The notes: generated from the sequence alone by a model not told the origin. 64,000 bases of DNA from Shewanella sp. MTB7 (GCF_027571385.1 NZ_CP085636.1:620001-684000); one strand, 5' to 3'. Positions 24,826 through 35,133 are shown, counted from the first letter of the stretch. Numbers and translations: made by a program.

Positions 24826-24862
24826 AAAAAGACCCAGTTCAATAACTGAACTGGGTCTTTTT
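24826..24862. terminator. strong bidirectional terminator after the RND operon
   Basis: A perfect 16-bp stem (AAAAAGACCCAGTTCA / TGAACTGGGTCTTTTT) with a 5-nt loop lies 17 nt after the stop of the minus-strand RND pump gene. Confidence 0.93.
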
Positions 24863-24878
24863 AGATGGGCTATCACTG

Positions 24879-27800
24879 CTATGCCGTGACTTTTATCTCT
24901 TCATCAAACTCAGGAAGAGGCACATGTCTTTCAGCTAGATAGGTGTAGATCACTGGTAGAACAAATAAGGTAAACACTGTGCCTATTGCTAAACCAGAGA
25001 CGATAACCAGACCAATATTGAATCGAGCCACTGCGCCCGCTCCAACGGCAAATAAGAGAGGGATAAGACCCGCTATCATGGCTGCTGTGGTCATCAAGAT
25101 AGGACGTAAACGCACTGTGGCTGCAAGCTTAATCGCATCAATCTTACTGAGGCCGTTATGCAGTTGTTCCTCTTTGGCGACTTCACACATCAAAATCCCG
25201 TGCTTAGTGATTAACCCCACTAAGGTGATGAGACCGACTTGGGTGTAGATGTTCATCGATGAGAGTCCAAAGACGTGTGTCCAAGCAAGTGCGATTAATG
25301 CACCACTGATAGCCAGAGGCACAGAGACCAATATCACTAAGGGATCTCGAATACTCTCGAATTGACTGGCTAAGACTAAGAAGATGATTGCCAGTGCTAA
25401 ACCAAAGGTGGCAAATAGCGCTGAGCCTTCGGTGACGTACTGGCGAGCTTCACCTAGGAAGTCATAGTCGTACCCTTTAGGCAGGTCGTTATCGCCTATA
25501 TTCTTGAGGAAGTCGATAGCATCACCTATCGTGACGCCTGGTGTGGCAACTCCGCCTACGGTCAATGCATTCATCTGGTTAAAGTGAGGCAAAGAGCGCG
25601 GTTCTGCGACCATCTCTATGTCCACTAAGCTAGATAGCGGGATAGAGCGACCATCGGCAGCCTTAACGTAGAAGCCATTGAGCGCTTCAGGGTTATCTCG
25701 GAACTGACGCTCAACTTGTGGGATCACCTCATAAGAACGGCCGTCGAGATTGATTCGATTGACATAACCATCACTCATCATGGTGGTTAGCGTTACACCT
25801 ATATCTTGCATGGTAATGCCATAACTGCCGGCAAGATCACGTTTGATATGGATTTTCATGGTGCCAGAATCGAACTTGAGGTTGATTTCTGAGTAGACAA
25901 ATAACGGACTATTCTGCACTTTCTCGAGCACGTTACTGCCTATCTGGAACAGGCTTTCGAAAGAGTTAGATGTGGTGATCACAAACTGGATAGGTAGGCC
26001 ACCAGATGAACCAGGAAGCTCTGGCATTTGGAAGGTGGTTACTGCTATGCCTGGGATCTGTTTGAGTTCATCACCCAGTATTTTTTGCATCTCTTTCTGG
26101 CTATGGTCACGCTCACTCCAAGGCACCAATGGCGAAATACCGAAGGCTTGGTTAGAGTTTGGTATACCCACAAAGGCGAGTGAAGCCTCGCTTTCTGGGT
26201 GTGACTTGATGATATCGGTTACTAGCATCATATTCGATTGAATGTAATCTAAGTTTGCTGTCGAGGGCGCTGTGCCCATCATCATGACCACACTCTTATC
26301 TTCATTCGGTGCCAGCTCAGAGGGGATGAAACTGAACAACACAGGCAGAGTACCAAACACGATAATAGCAAAAGCTAGCACAACAGGGCGACGTTCCATT
26401 ACGGCATTGAGCATGCGTTGGTAACGGTTTGTCATCCCAGATAGGAAGTGCTCTACTCCGCGCTCAAAACGGTTAGGTGCTGAGTGAGGCTTTAAGATTT
26501 TTGAACACATCATTGGCGACAGCGTCAGCGCGACAATGCCGGAGATAAATACCGCTCCGGCCAAGGTGAGAGCAAACTCTTTAAAGAGTGAACCTGTGAT
26601 CCCCCCCATCAAAGCAATGGGTGCATACACTGCCGCCAGTGTAATGGTCATGGAGATAACCGGCACCGCAATTTCACGGGTACCAATAATGGCAGCTCTA
26701 AAGGGGGTTTCACCTAACTTGATATGTCGGTCGACATTTTCCACCACCACAATGGCATCGTCCACCACTAAGCCGATGGCCAGCACCATCGCCAGTAGTG
26801 TCATTAGGTTCAATGTAAAACCGAACATCTGCATGATGACGGTCACGCCGATTAATGAGAGTGGAATCGTTACGATTGGAATAATGACCGCACGCAGTGA
26901 ACCGAGGAAAAGCGTGATCACGATAATCACAATGATCGACGCTTCACCTATGGTCTTAATCACCTCTTGAATCGACTCATCGATCGCCAATGAGGAATCA
27001 TAGAGGATACGGGCATTGATTGACACGGGCAGACTACGTTGGATATCAGGCATAAGTGCACGAGCATCGGCAGCCACAATCAGAGGGTTAGCGGTTGGTG
27101 TTACATCGAGTGCAACAACGACGGCCTCTTGACCGTCGGCTAGTGCGCGGTAGACATCGTGACTTTTCTCTAGACTCACCTCGGCAATATCACCTAGGCG
27201 AACAACCAAGCCATCTTTACTGGCAATAACCAGTTTTTCCAACTCTTCGACGGTGGCCACTTGGGTATCAGCCGTACCATTGAAGAGGGTAAATGTGCCA
27301 TTTGCCTGACCCACTGCCGACTGGTAGTTGTTGGCTTGTAGAACTTGCATTACTTCAGTTGAAGAGAGATTGAACGCCCCCATACGAGCGGGATCGATCC
27401 ATATCCTCATGGCGTATTTGATACCGCCATAGAGGTTAACTTTTGCGACACCGTTGACAGTGAAAAGCTGTGGTTTAACGACTCGCTCTAGATAATCGGT
27501 TATCTGACTCGAGTTGATTTGAACGCTGGAGAAGGAGATGTAAAGTACCGATGTTTGCGATCCCGTTGACATATCAACAGTGGAATCTTCGGCCTCTTTC
27601 GGCAGTTGAGAGCGGACGGAGTTGACCTTGGCAAGTATGTCAGCCAGAGCCCCATTAGGATCAGTATTGAGCTTCATGTAGACCGTGATCTTAGAGGTGC
27701 CCAATGAGCTGTCTGAGGTCATAAAGTCGACGTTATCAGCCTGAGCTAAGGCTTGCTCCAAGGGCTGAGTAATAAAGCCCTGAATGAGATTTGCATCGGC

Positions 27801-27959
27801 ACCATAATAGCTGGTGGATACGGTGACCACTGTGTTGGTCATCTCTGGGTATTCACGAACCTGCATACTACTTAGGGAGTTAAAACCTAAGAGCAATAGT
27901 AGGAAGCTTATCGAGGCGGCGAGGACCGGCCTGCGAATGAAAATATCAGTAAAGCGCAT
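24879..27959 (-). CDS. RND efflux pump permease, HAE1/AcrB family
   Basis: This 1026-residue inner-membrane proton antiporter has 12 TM helices and two large periplasmic loops. The N-terminus MRFTDIFIRRPVLA is typical. The TM4 proton-relay pair is present in GLVVDDAIVVVENV (about residue 405), and GGITGSLFKEFALT follows. It pairs with the adaptor encoded 12 bp upstream and needs an outer-membrane TolC-type channel that is not encoded in this operon. The substrate is unknown. The tetR gene at the head of the operon suggests induction by a small-molecule ligand. Confidence 0.92.
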   Translation of the reverse strand: MRFTDIFIRRPVLAASISFLLLLLGFNSLSSMQVREYPEMTNTVVTVSTSYYGADANLIQGFITQPLEQALAQADNVDFMTSDSSLGTSKITVYMKLNTDPNGALADILAKVNSVRSQLPKEAEDSTVDMSTGSQTSVLYISFSSVQINSSQITDYLERVVKPQLFTVNGVAKVNLYGGIKYAMRIWIDPARMGAFNLSSTEVMQVLQANNYQSAVGQANGTFTLFNGTADTQVATVEELEKLVIASKDGLVVRLGDIAEVSLEKSHDVYRALADGQEAVVVALDVTPTANPLIVAADARALMPDIQRSLPVSINARILYDSSLAIDESIQEVIKTIGEASIIVIIVITLFLGSLRAVIIPIVTIPLSLIGVTVIMQMFGFTLNLMTLLAMVLAIGLVVDDAIVVVENVDRHIKLGETPFRAAIIGTREIAVPVISMTITLAAVYAPIALMGGITGSLFKEFALTLAGAVFISGIVALTLSPMMCSKILKPHSAPNRFERGVEHFLSGMTNRYQRMLNAVMERRPVVLAFAIIVFGTLPVLFSFIPSELAPNEDKSVVMMMGTAPSTANLDYIQSNMMLVTDIIKSHPESEASLAFVGIPNSNQAFGISPLVPWSERDHSQKEMQKILGDELKQIPGIAVTTFQMPELPGSSGGLPIQFVITTSNSFESLFQIGSNVLEKVQNSPLFVYSEINLKFDSGTMKIHIKRDLAGSYGITMQDIGVTLTTMMSDGYVNRINLDGRSYEVIPQVERQFRDNPEALNGFYVKAADGRSIPLSSLVDIEMVAEPRSLPHFNQMNALTVGGVATPGVTIGDAIDFLKNIGDNDLPKGYDYDFLGEARQYVTEGSALFATFGLALAIIFLVLASQFESIRDPLVILVSVPLAISGALIALAWTHVFGLSSMNIYTQVGLITLVGLITKHGILMCEVAKEEQLHNGLSKIDAIKLAATVRLRPILMTTAAMIAGLIPLLFAVGAGAVARFNIGLVIVSGLAIGTVFTLFVLPVIYTYLAERHVPLPEFDEEIKVTA

Positions 27960-27971
27960 TGCCAGCTCCTA

Positions 27972-29090
27972 TTATAGTTGTGGCATAGTGGCGGGAGGAG
28001 TCAATGCATCATCCTCGGTCACTTTGACTTTGCTTTTGTTACTGAGTCGGACCTGACCTGAAGTCACAATGAGGTCATTGGCGGCGAGTGCTCCGGTGAC
28101 TAAGGCGTTATTTCCGTTACGCTCCAGTATTTCAACATTGATCTGTTGTACACGCTTTACCGTATTTCCTTGCTCTTGGCTCTCATGGATCAGATAGATA
28201 GAGTTACCGTAAAGAGTGAAGTTAATTGCTGTTTGAGGCAGCACAAATTGTTGCGTCATTTCGGGTAATAAAACAGACACTCGCGCAAACATACCACTGC
28301 GTAATTTTGCATCTATATTCGGTATTGTTGCTTGTATTTGGATCAAACCACTCTGGTAGAAAACAGCAGGTTCAATGGCTGATATTTTACCTTCAAAGGG
28401 ATGAGTGGGGTAAGCATCTACATAGACGTGGATCGTTTGTCCGTTAGAAATACGTGGCAGTTGAGTTTGTGGCACAGTAAAGCGGATCTGCATGGTGCTG
28501 ATATCTTCTAAGCGAACGATATCGGTGCCAGCCTGAAGATATTGACCTAAGTTCACACTGCGAATACCCACTAGGCCTGCAAAGGGTGCATCGATGGATC
28601 TACGATTTATGGTGGCAGTAAGACTTTCAATGTCAGCTTTTAAAGCCAAATATTTAGACTCGCTGTTATCCAAATCTTGCTTAGACACTGAGCTGTTCTT
28701 ATAAAGGCGACTGAGCCTTTGGTAGTCAGCTTCGGCGGCAGGTAACTGAACCATTTTGCTCTTTAAGTTTGCTTTTTCAACCGTTGAATCGAGCAGAATG
28801 AGGTTCTGTCCTACTTTGACTTCAGTGCCATTTTCAAAGTTAATGCTATCGATCACACCTGCAAGTTCATTGGCGATGGTCACACCTTGATTAGGCTCGA
28901 CAAAACCGATTGCATCAATAGTCGGCTGCCAATTTTGTGGTATCAGTGTCATGGCTGTGACAGGGGATTGAGGCTCAGGCATATTGGCAATGGCATCGGC
29001 AATTTTGCCTTTAACCATGATGTTAAAACCAATGACCGAGCCGAATGTGAGAAGTGCAATGATGAGCATTATCAGGGTCCATTTTTTCAT
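27972..29090 (-). CDS. RND efflux periplasmic adaptor (MFP) subunit
   Basis: The protein has 372 residues from the chosen start. It has an N-terminal TM/signal anchor (about residues 4-22, no lipobox), a barrel-sandwich half (GFVEPNQGVTIANELAGVI), an alpha-hairpin (about residues 95-160), the second lipoyl half (IDAPFAGLVGIRSVNLGQYL) and a beta-barrel. It links the RND permease to an outer-membrane channel. The frame extends to 29162 inside the tetR gene, but ATG 29090 is chosen because the anchor MKKWTLIMLII then starts the protein and AGGAA lies upstream. The gene order tetR-adaptor-pump indicates one operon. Confidence 0.9.
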   Translation of the reverse strand: MKKWTLIMLIIALLTFGSVIGFNIMVKGKIADAIANMPEPQSPVTAMTLIPQNWQPTIDAIGFVEPNQGVTIANELAGVIDSINFENGTEVKVGQNLILLDSTVEKANLKSKMVQLPAAEADYQRLSRLYKNSSVSKQDLDNSESKYLALKADIESLTATINRRSIDAPFAGLVGIRSVNLGQYLQAGTDIVRLEDISTMQIRFTVPQTQLPRISNGQTIHVYVDAYPTHPFEGKISAIEPAVFYQSGLIQIQATIPNIDAKLRSGMFARVSVLLPEMTQQFVLPQTAINFTLYGNSIYLIHESQEQGNTVKRVQQINVEILERNGNNALVTGALAANDLIVTSGQVRLSNKSKVKVTEDDALTPPATMPQL

Positions 29091-29124
29091 TTTCCTGATC
29101 GTTCCTTTTTTAAGTTTATTTTGG

Positions 29125-29685
29125 TTATTTGAGTAAGGTTTTCCAGCAGATATCGCAGGCAACTTCTAATTCGTTCTTATCGTATTCTATTTGGCCTCGA
29201 CGTATGCTTCGACCCAGTGCCATTGACGGCTCTAGTGAAATAGCAAACATGACCTTGTTTTGTAAATTATGAAATATGCCCTCGACTCTTCCCGCTTCGA
29301 ATAGCTGATGCAGTCCTTGAAAAGTGCTTTTTTCAAAAGCTTGATGTGGGTCTGAATCGATTCCTGGCAGGTGTATATATTGCTCATAGCTCAAGTTTGC
29401 TGGCGTGCGTTGTCGGCCAAAATCAACGATATTGAACCAGATCCGTTTAAATCTCTGTTCTAGGTTGCCCTCTTGGCAGTCGACTAAAATATTACTCGCC
29501 ACTTCGCGGAGCACATGTTTCCTTAATTCAGAGATTAACTCCTCTTTATCTTTGAAATAACGATAAATCGTTCCAGCGGCAACACCGGCTTCATTTGCAA
29601 TCTGTTGCATCGAAAGCCCCTGCAACCCCTTACTAGCGATAATTTTTTCGGTGGCTCTGAAGATAAGCTCGCGCTTATTATCCAT
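29125..29685 (-). CDS. TetR family regulator of the adjacent RND efflux operon
   Basis: This 186-residue TetR protein has its helix-turn-helix at about residues 24-45 (LSMQQIANEAGVAAGTIYRYF) and a divergent C-terminal ligand domain. It is the first gene of the tetR-adaptor-pump operon, 34 bp before the adaptor start. A TGAATGAAT/GTTCATTCA palindrome lies 25 bp upstream of its start codon, so autorepression plus control of the pump is the natural inference. Confidence 0.88.
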   Translation of the reverse strand: MDNKRELIFRATEKIIASKGLQGLSMQQIANEAGVAAGTIYRYFKDKEELISELRKHVLREVASNILVDCQEGNLEQRFKRIWFNIVDFGRQRTPANLSYEQYIHLPGIDSDPHQAFEKSTFQGLHQLFEAGRVEGIFHNLQNKVMFAISLEPSMALGRSIRRGQIEYDKNELEVACDICWKTLLK

Positions 29686-29710
29686 ATTATTCTCAGTATA
29701 GCGTACGGAA

Positions 29711-29728
29711 TGAATGAATGTTCATTCA
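29711..29728. promoter_or_regulatory. TetR-type operator upstream of the RND operon
   Basis: TGAATGAATGTTCATTCA is an 18-bp palindrome with only the central two bases unsymmetric. TGAATGA-type arms are common in operators of TetR regulators of efflux pumps (recalled). It lies in the rep-tetR divergent gap. Confidence 0.7.
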
Positions 29729-29896
29729 CTATTCTATGTTACCTGTTTAAAGATGGCAATCATGAAATAGAGGATGTAGGGGAAATTCTGGTATGATCGG
29801 CAATCATTCAATATTGTTTATATCCAATGAATCTCCAAATGCAGGACTCTGCATATGGAAGAGGTTTGGATACAGTGTTTTGGTAAAAGTTAACAG

Positions 29897-31909
29897 ATGA
29901 AGCTAAATCCCGGACAAAATGACGCCGTTCACTATGTTTCTGGCCCTTGCCTAGTATTGGCGGGTGCAGGTAGTGGTAAAACTCGCGTGATCATTAATAA
30001 GATTGCCTATCTGGTGCAGAAGTGTGGCTATAAAGCCAGAACGATTGCAGCGGTCACGTTTACCAATAAAGCGGCGCGTGAGATGAAAGAGCGTGTTGCT
30101 CAGTCTATGGGACGCAAAGAAGCGCGTGGTTTGTGGATCTCGACTTTCCACACCTTAGGGTTAGAAATTATTAAGCGTGAGCATAAGGTCATTGGTTTAA
30201 AGCCGGGCTTCTCCTTGTTTGACGATCAGGATTCTTTGGCGCTTTTGAAAGAGCTGACCGAAGATGAGTTCGACGGTGATAAAGATCTGTTAAAGAACCT
30301 CATGACGGCGATTTCGAACTGGAAGGGGGATCTGATTGTTCCCGAGCAAGCCGATAAGATTGCTGCAGATGAGCAATCAAAATTGTTTGCTCATCTTTAT
30401 CAACGTTATGCCAAACATATGAAGGCGTACAACGCGCTGGATTTTGACGATCTCATCTTAATTCCTACTCTTTTGCTTAGGCACAATAAAGAGGTAAGGG
30501 ATAAATGGCAGCAGCGTATTCAATATATGCTGGTGGATGAATATCAAGATACCAACACCAGTCAGTATGAACTTGTTAAGCTGCTTGTGGGTGAACGAGC
30601 GCGTTTTACTGTGGTAGGAGATGACGATCAATCAATCTACTCATGGCGTGGCGCTAAACCGCAAAACCTGGTGCTGCTAGGTAAAGATTTTCCTACCCTT
30701 AAATTGATCAAACTCGAGCAGAATTATCGCTCGAGTCAACGTATTCTGCGAGCGGCCAATATACTGATTGCCAATAACCCTCATGTTTATGATAAAGCGC
30801 TATTTAGTGAGCTTGCCTACGGTGAGCCATTAAGAGTCTTGATTGCGGCGAATGAGGCGCAGGAAGCTGAGCGAGTGATCGCTGAAATGATCCGCCATAA
30901 GTTTATGGGGAAAACCCAATTTGGTGATTACGCCATATTGTATCGTGGTAACCATCAGTCTCGTCTGCTCGAACGATCATTAATGACCAACAGAATTCCT
31001 TATAAATTAAGTGGTGGTACGTCATTTTTTGGTCGAGCCGAGATTAAAGACATTATGGCTTATTTAAGGCTGGTGGTTAATCCAGATGACGATAATGCAT
31101 TTTTGCGCGTGGTGAACTTACCTAAACGAGGCATTGGTCCATCCACTCTCGAACGTTTAGGTAATTACGCCAACGGGCGTCATATCTCCATGTTTGAGGC
31201 GATTTTTGAGGCTGAGCTTAATCATCATCTGACCCCCGCTGCGATGGGAGCATTGTATAAGTTTGGTCAGTTTGTTATCGATACCGGTGAAAGAGCCACT
31301 CGAGGCGATCCGGTTGATGCGGTTAAACATCTTATTCGTAATATCAATTACGAAGACTATCTCTATGAGACCAGTACTAGCGCCAAAGCCGCTGAGATGA
31401 GAATGAAGAATATCTCGGAATTATATCGCTGGGTGACTGAGATGCTTCAGGGGGATGAACTAGATGAAGGGATGACCTTGTCTGAAGTGGTGACACGTTT
31501 AACGCTAAGAGACATGATGGAGCGAAACAGCGAAGATGAAGGAGGAGATCAGGTGCAATTGATGACCTTGCATGCTTCTAAAGGTCTTGAATTCCCCTAT
31601 GTGTTTATGGTGGGTGTTGAAGAGAGGATCTTGCCACATCAGAGCAGTATCGATGAAGATAACGTTGAAGAGGAGCGTCGTCTTGCTTATGTTGGCATCA
31701 CTCGAGCTCAGAAGGAACTTTGGTTTGTATTGTGTCGTGAGCGGCGCCAGTTTGGTGAAACCATGCGTTGTGAGCCTAGTCGTTTTTTGCTTGAGTTACC
31801 CCAAGATGATTTGATCTGGGAGAACCGTAAGCAGGTTCAGAGCGAAGATCAACGTCAACAGACGGGAAAGTCGAACATCGCCAACCTAAGAGATATGTTT
31901 AAGAAGTAA
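29897..31909 (+). CDS. rep: ATP-dependent DNA helicase Rep
   Basis: This is a 670-residue UvrD/Rep superfamily 1A 3'-5' helicase (E. coli Rep 673). Walker A is AGAGSGKT (residues 22-29) and motif Ia is [15 protein letters not shown]. Walker B lies in the DEYQDTN segment near residue 214, followed by [13 protein letters not shown] and LEQNYRSS. Motif V is [16 protein letters not shown], and VGITRAQ lies near the C-terminus. The N-terminus [17 protein letters not shown] is Rep-like rather than UvrD-like. Rep helps replication forks pass protein barriers. It is a lone gene. Confidence 0.95.
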   Translation: MKLNPGQNDAVHYVSGPCLVLAGAGSGKTRVIINKIAYLVQKCGYKARTIAAVTFTNKAAREMKERVAQSMGRKEARGLWISTFHTLGLEIIKREHKVIGLKPGFSLFDDQDSLALLKELTEDEFDGDKDLLKNLMTAISNWKGDLIVPEQADKIAADEQSKLFAHLYQRYAKHMKAYNALDFDDLILIPTLLLRHNKEVRDKWQQRIQYMLVDEYQDTNTSQYELVKLLVGERARFTVVGDDDQSIYSWRGAKPQNLVLLGKDFPTLKLIKLEQNYRSSQRILRAANILIANNPHVYDKALFSELAYGEPLRVLIAANEAQEAERVIAEMIRHKFMGKTQFGDYAILYRGNHQSRLLERSLMTNRIPYKLSGGTSFFGRAEIKDIMAYLRLVVNPDDDNAFLRVVNLPKRGIGPSTLERLGNYANGRHISMFEAIFEAELNHHLTPAAMGALYKFGQFVIDTGERATRGDPVDAVKHLIRNINYEDYLYETSTSAKAAEMRMKNISELYRWVTEMLQGDELDEGMTLSEVVTRLTLRDMMERNSEDEGGDQVQLMTLHASKGLEFPYVFMVGVEERILPHQSSIDEDNVEEERRLAYVGITRAQKELWFVLCRERRQFGETMRCEPSRFLLELPQDDLIWENRKQVQSEDQRQQTGKSNIANLRDMFKK

Positions 31910-31916
31910 CTTGAGG

Positions 31917-31943
31917 ACTCCTCTTTTATTATAACGGAGGAGT
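31917..31943. terminator. hairpin between convergent rep and the GGDEF gene
   Basis: ACTCCTC (31917-31923) and GAGGAGT (31937-31943) form a 7-bp stem with a 13-nt loop, 8 nt after the rep stop. The tail is TTTATC. It is a moderate terminator candidate. Confidence 0.55.
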
Positions 31944-31992
31944 TTATCACCAAACTATTTGAATTCTGCATCTTGACGTGGTTTGAGTATAC

Positions 31993-34629
31993 CTAGGCAC
32001 AAACGAGCTCAGATATTTCTCTCAGATGAATGACTTCTCCCAAGGCTTGTCCTTGCCCTTGCTCAAATCCTATTTTTTGCATCGCAGTTTTCTGATTTGT
32101 CGTACTAATGCCGTCAACGAAAACGTTTAACTCGAGAGCCTGCGCTGCTAAGAAGTGAGCGTTGAGTAGCTTAGTATGTTGTTCACTATCAAGGTGGTTG
32201 GCATAACTTGGATCGAGTTTCAAACCTTGAAGAGGTAAGAAGGTTAGGCTACTTAGTGCGCTATGGGCACTTCCATATCCGCTCAGCGCTAAATTAACAT
32301 CTAATTTAGTGAGTTGTTCAAAAGCACATATATGGTTATCAGTATCGAAGATAAAGCCTTGCTCATCGAAAAATAACCATATTTGCTGGCGATTAAAATG
32401 GCTTTGTTTAAGTTTGTTTTTGAGCTGCCTTAAGGCGTGTTTATGCTTTAGGTGTTGTCCGGAGATGTTGAGGTGCAAAGGCAGGTGGTCTAATGTTCTT
32501 TTCCGTAACCCTGAATACTCATCATTGAGGCTTTCTAGCAGGAAGATATCAAGCTCTGTGGTTAAATTACAATGCTCGGCGATATTGAATAGTTTGGTTT
32601 GTTTAATTTTGCCTAAGCAGGGGTGATTCCAATAGAGGCGGGGTTCTAGTGCTAGTATTTCCCCAGTGGATAGCTCTTGAATTGGCAGGTAACTTATCAA
32701 CAGTGAGCGGTTCGAGATAGCATTTTGAAGCTCCTGTTCTAGCTCGATATCTTTATCCAGTTGTTTATGAGACTTATCATCGAAAGTAACATAACAACCT
32801 TTGCCATTTGATTTTGCTTGATACATAGCAGCGTCAGCATCCCGTAATAGGGACTCACTGGTATCTGCCTTATTATTACTAAAAGCAATACCAATACTTG
32901 CACCAGACTTGAATTGTTGATTTGTTAATTTATAAGGCTCTGATAAACCAGTTAATACACGCTCTGCGACCTCTTCAGCATCGTGAGAGCCATTTATTCT
33001 ATCGAGTAGTATGACAAATTCATCGCCGCCAATTCGACCTAAGGTATCATTATCTCGGATACACAATTTGAGCCGTCTTGAGGTTTCGACTAGAAATCGG
33101 TCGCCTTCAAGATGACCTAAGGTGTCATTGATGAGTTTGAATCTGTCTAAATCGATAAACAGGAGAGCAAATCGATCGAGTGTATGTCTACGGGTATGTT
33201 TGACTGCTTGAGCAAGTCTCTCCATAAACATAGCGCGACTGGGAAGTCCGGTTAATGAGTCATGATTTGCATCATGGGTGAGCTGTCGCTCTACCTTTCG
33301 TCTCTGGGTTATCTCTTTCTCTAAATCTTGATTAAGTAATGCCAGCGCTTGTGTTCGCTCAACGACCTTCTCTTCGAGTTGTTCATAACTTGAGATTAAT
33401 GATTCGGCTGATAATTTACGTTCAATAGCATTGCCGATATGTTGAGATACGAAGGTGAGAAGATCGAGATCGTTTTCTTGATATTTTCGTGTTTTGCTCG
33501 TGCTATAAATAGTTAATGCACCACGAACTTGCTCTCGAATGAACAGAGGGATACCAATCCATTGATGGATATCTTTGGTGTTATCAATCTCTGGCATTTT
33601 TGAATATATTTCACCAGCATTGACTAAGGCTTGAATATCACTACGTTGTAGAAGTAATGGTTTACGGTGCTTAATTACGTACTCAGTTAATCCATCACTA
33701 ATGTTTCTAGTGCTTGGTTCGGGGCCTTTAGCTTGGCTGACATAAAAAGGAAAGTGAATCATGGTGCATTGTTCATTGAGCAAAGCAATGTAACAGTTGC
33801 TTACGGGGATCAAATGGCTAATAACTCGGTGAAGCTCGGAATAGAAGGTATGGGTGTCAATGTTCGAGGTTGATAAGTCGGCTATCTCAAATAGCGATTT
33901 CTGTAGTTGTTCTGCACGACGTCTTTCATTTACTTCCTGTTTCAGCTTGTCGTAGGCAACACTAAGTTCTTTGGTTCTTTGTGCTATGGCCTGCTCTAGT
34001 TGTTCTTGATGTTGAAGCCTCGCCATAATATTGGATATTTGATGGCTAACAAAACTGAGTAACTCGATATCCATCTCAGTGAAACTAATATTTTTAGAAT
34101 AGCTCTGAATAACGAGTACACCCACTACGCTATGATTTATCTTGATTGGCGTGCCAAGCCATTGGTGACAAGGTGCGCCAAGACTTTCTATTTCTTTATC
34201 TAAGATCAGTTGATCAAATTTATCTTGATCGCAAAGGAGGTATTTTCCCGTTTTGAGCACATAGCCAGTAAGGCCGCTAAACAATTTTTCTGAGATGCTT
34301 TCTTTGGAGAATAACTTAATGGGGTGGTCATCTTTTTCATCGAGAAAAAATGGCACTTCAAGTACGTTATTTTGTTGATTGAGCAAGGCGACAAAGAAAT
34401 TATCAGCAGGGAGAAGAATGTTGAGAGATCGATGAACCTGCGAATAAAATTCGCTTGGGGAACTCACCTCCGCTGCTAAGTTGGATAACTCCAGCAACAT
34501 ATTTTGCGTGACTTCAGCTCGCTTATACTTAAGAGCTAGGCTCTTTAAGCGTGTGATCCTTTTTTGCATAAGCTCAAATTCACGGTGTGAATATTGAGTT
34601 GATTCATCCCTAAACATAATATCCGCCAA
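31993..34629 (-). CDS. GAF-GAF-GGDEF-EAL protein; active-looking cyclase with degenerate EAL
   Basis: This 878-residue cytoplasmic protein carries two GAF-type sensor domains (about 45-205 and 245-405), each followed by a short coiled coil. The GGDEF domain (about 450-615) has intact GGDEF at 534-538 and an RxxD inhibitory site (RDND, 525-528) five residues before it, so diguanylate cyclase activity with product inhibition is expected. The C-terminal EAL-like domain (about 630-875) lacks the catalytic signature: EPR replaces EAL (662-664), and the DDFG motif reads SGYG. It is therefore unlikely to be a phosphodiesterase and may only bind ligand or partner. No TM segments are seen. It lies 1 kb from the LapD/LapG locus, which responds to c-di-GMP. 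Confidence 0.9.
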   Translation of the reverse strand: MADIMFRDESTQYSHREFELMQKRITRLKSLALKYKRAEVTQNMLLELSNLAAEVSSPSEFYSQVHRSLNILLPADNFFVALLNQQNNVLEVPFFLDEKDDHPIKLFSKESISEKLFSGLTGYVLKTGKYLLCDQDKFDQLILDKEIESLGAPCHQWLGTPIKINHSVVGVLVIQSYSKNISFTEMDIELLSFVSHQISNIMARLQHQEQLEQAIAQRTKELSVAYDKLKQEVNERRRAEQLQKSLFEIADLSTSNIDTHTFYSELHRVISHLIPVSNCYIALLNEQCTMIHFPFYVSQAKGPEPSTRNISDGLTEYVIKHRKPLLLQRSDIQALVNAGEIYSKMPEIDNTKDIHQWIGIPLFIREQVRGALTIYSTSKTRKYQENDLDLLTFVSQHIGNAIERKLSAESLISSYEQLEEKVVERTQALALLNQDLEKEITQRRKVERQLTHDANHDSLTGLPSRAMFMERLAQAVKHTRRHTLDRFALLFIDLDRFKLINDTLGHLEGDRFLVETSRRLKLCIRDNDTLGRIGGDEFVILLDRINGSHDAEEVAERVLTGLSEPYKLTNQQFKSGASIGIAFSNNKADTSESLLRDADAAMYQAKSNGKGCYVTFDDKSHKQLDKDIELEQELQNAISNRSLLISYLPIQELSTGEILALEPRLYWNHPCLGKIKQTKLFNIAEHCNLTTELDIFLLESLNDEYSGLRKRTLDHLPLHLNISGQHLKHKHALRQLKNKLKQSHFNRQQIWLFFDEQGFIFDTDNHICAFEQLTKLDVNLALSGYGSAHSALSSLTFLPLQGLKLDPSYANHLDSEQHTKLLNAHFLAAQALELNVFVDGISTTNQKTAMQKIGFEQGQGQALGEVIHLREISELVCA

Positions 34630-34690
34630 TCGCTATTCTTATTTTATGGAGCTAGGATTTGGACTAATTTTTTATTGTGGTATAAATAGC

Positions 34691-34810
34691 ATGAAAAAGC
34701 ATCACAGCCAAGGTATTTACTCATCAAGCATTGCAGATAAAACAGGCTTAATGCGTAAAAATAAGCACAATGAGTTAAAAGTTGAGCAAACGAGCGAGCT
34801 AATTGAATAA
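34691..34810 (+). CDS. candidate 39-residue small ORF upstream of the tRNA cluster
   Basis: This is an uninterrupted 39-codon frame starting MKKHHSQGIYSSSIADK, hydrophilic and highly charged. There is no convincing ribosome binding site and no family is recognised. It could be chance, since the region is only 235 bp between the GGDEF gene and tRNA-Arg. Confidence 0.25.
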   Translation: MKKHHSQGIYSSSIADKTGLMRKNKHNELKVEQTSELIE

Positions 34811-34815
34811 ATCTG

Positions 34816-34844
34816 TAGACGGCAGGCTAAATAATCCATATTAT
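34816..34844 (+). promoter_or_regulatory. candidate promoter of the tRNA cluster
   Basis: TAGACG (34816-34821) and TATTAT (34839-34844) have 17-bp spacing, followed by a G/C-rich stretch GCCTCG before the first tRNA, typical of stringent stable-RNA promoters. The -35 match is only 4/6. Confidence 0.35.
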
Positions 34845-34864
34845 ATGCCTCGCTAACAAGGCAG

Positions 34865-34941
34865 GCACCCATAGCTCAGCTGGATAGAGCGCACCCCTCC
34901 GGAGGGTGAGGCCGAGGGTTCGAATCCTTCTGGGTGCACCA
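34865..34941 (+). tRNA. tRNA-Arg (anticodon CCG)
   Basis: This 77-nt gene has a perfect 7-bp acceptor stem (GCACCCA/TGGGTGC), T-loop GGTTCGAATCC and anticodon loop CTCCGGA with anticodon CCG. CCA is encoded. It corresponds to argX of E. coli, which likewise heads an Arg-His-Leu-Pro cluster. Confidence 0.96.
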
Positions 34942-34999
34942 GCACTCTGAATGTGATGAACGCTAAGTTAGTCGTAAGAATGTTATTGAAATAGTCAGT

Positions 35000-35076
35000 G
35001 GTGATTGTAGCTCAGTTGGTAGAGTCCCGGATTGTGATTCCGGTTGTCGTGGGTTCGAACCCCATCAGTCACCCCA
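35000..35076 (+). tRNA. tRNA-His (anticodon GTG)
   Basis: The gene encodes the extra G-1 (35000) opposite C73, acceptor stem GTGATTG/CAGTCAC, anticodon loop with GTG in GGATTGTGATTCC, T-loop GGTTCGAACCC and encoded CCA. It is equivalent to E. coli hisR by order. Confidence 0.96.
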
Positions 35077-35133
35077 TTTCAATTAACATTAGTTCGACGA
35101 TTTACAGAGGGTGACTTCTTAAAATATCAGTCT

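Noticed and set aside
29091..29162. Longer start for the RND adaptor protein
   Set aside because: It would overlap the tetR coding end by 38 bp and place the membrane anchor internally. ATG 29090 has a better ribosome binding site.
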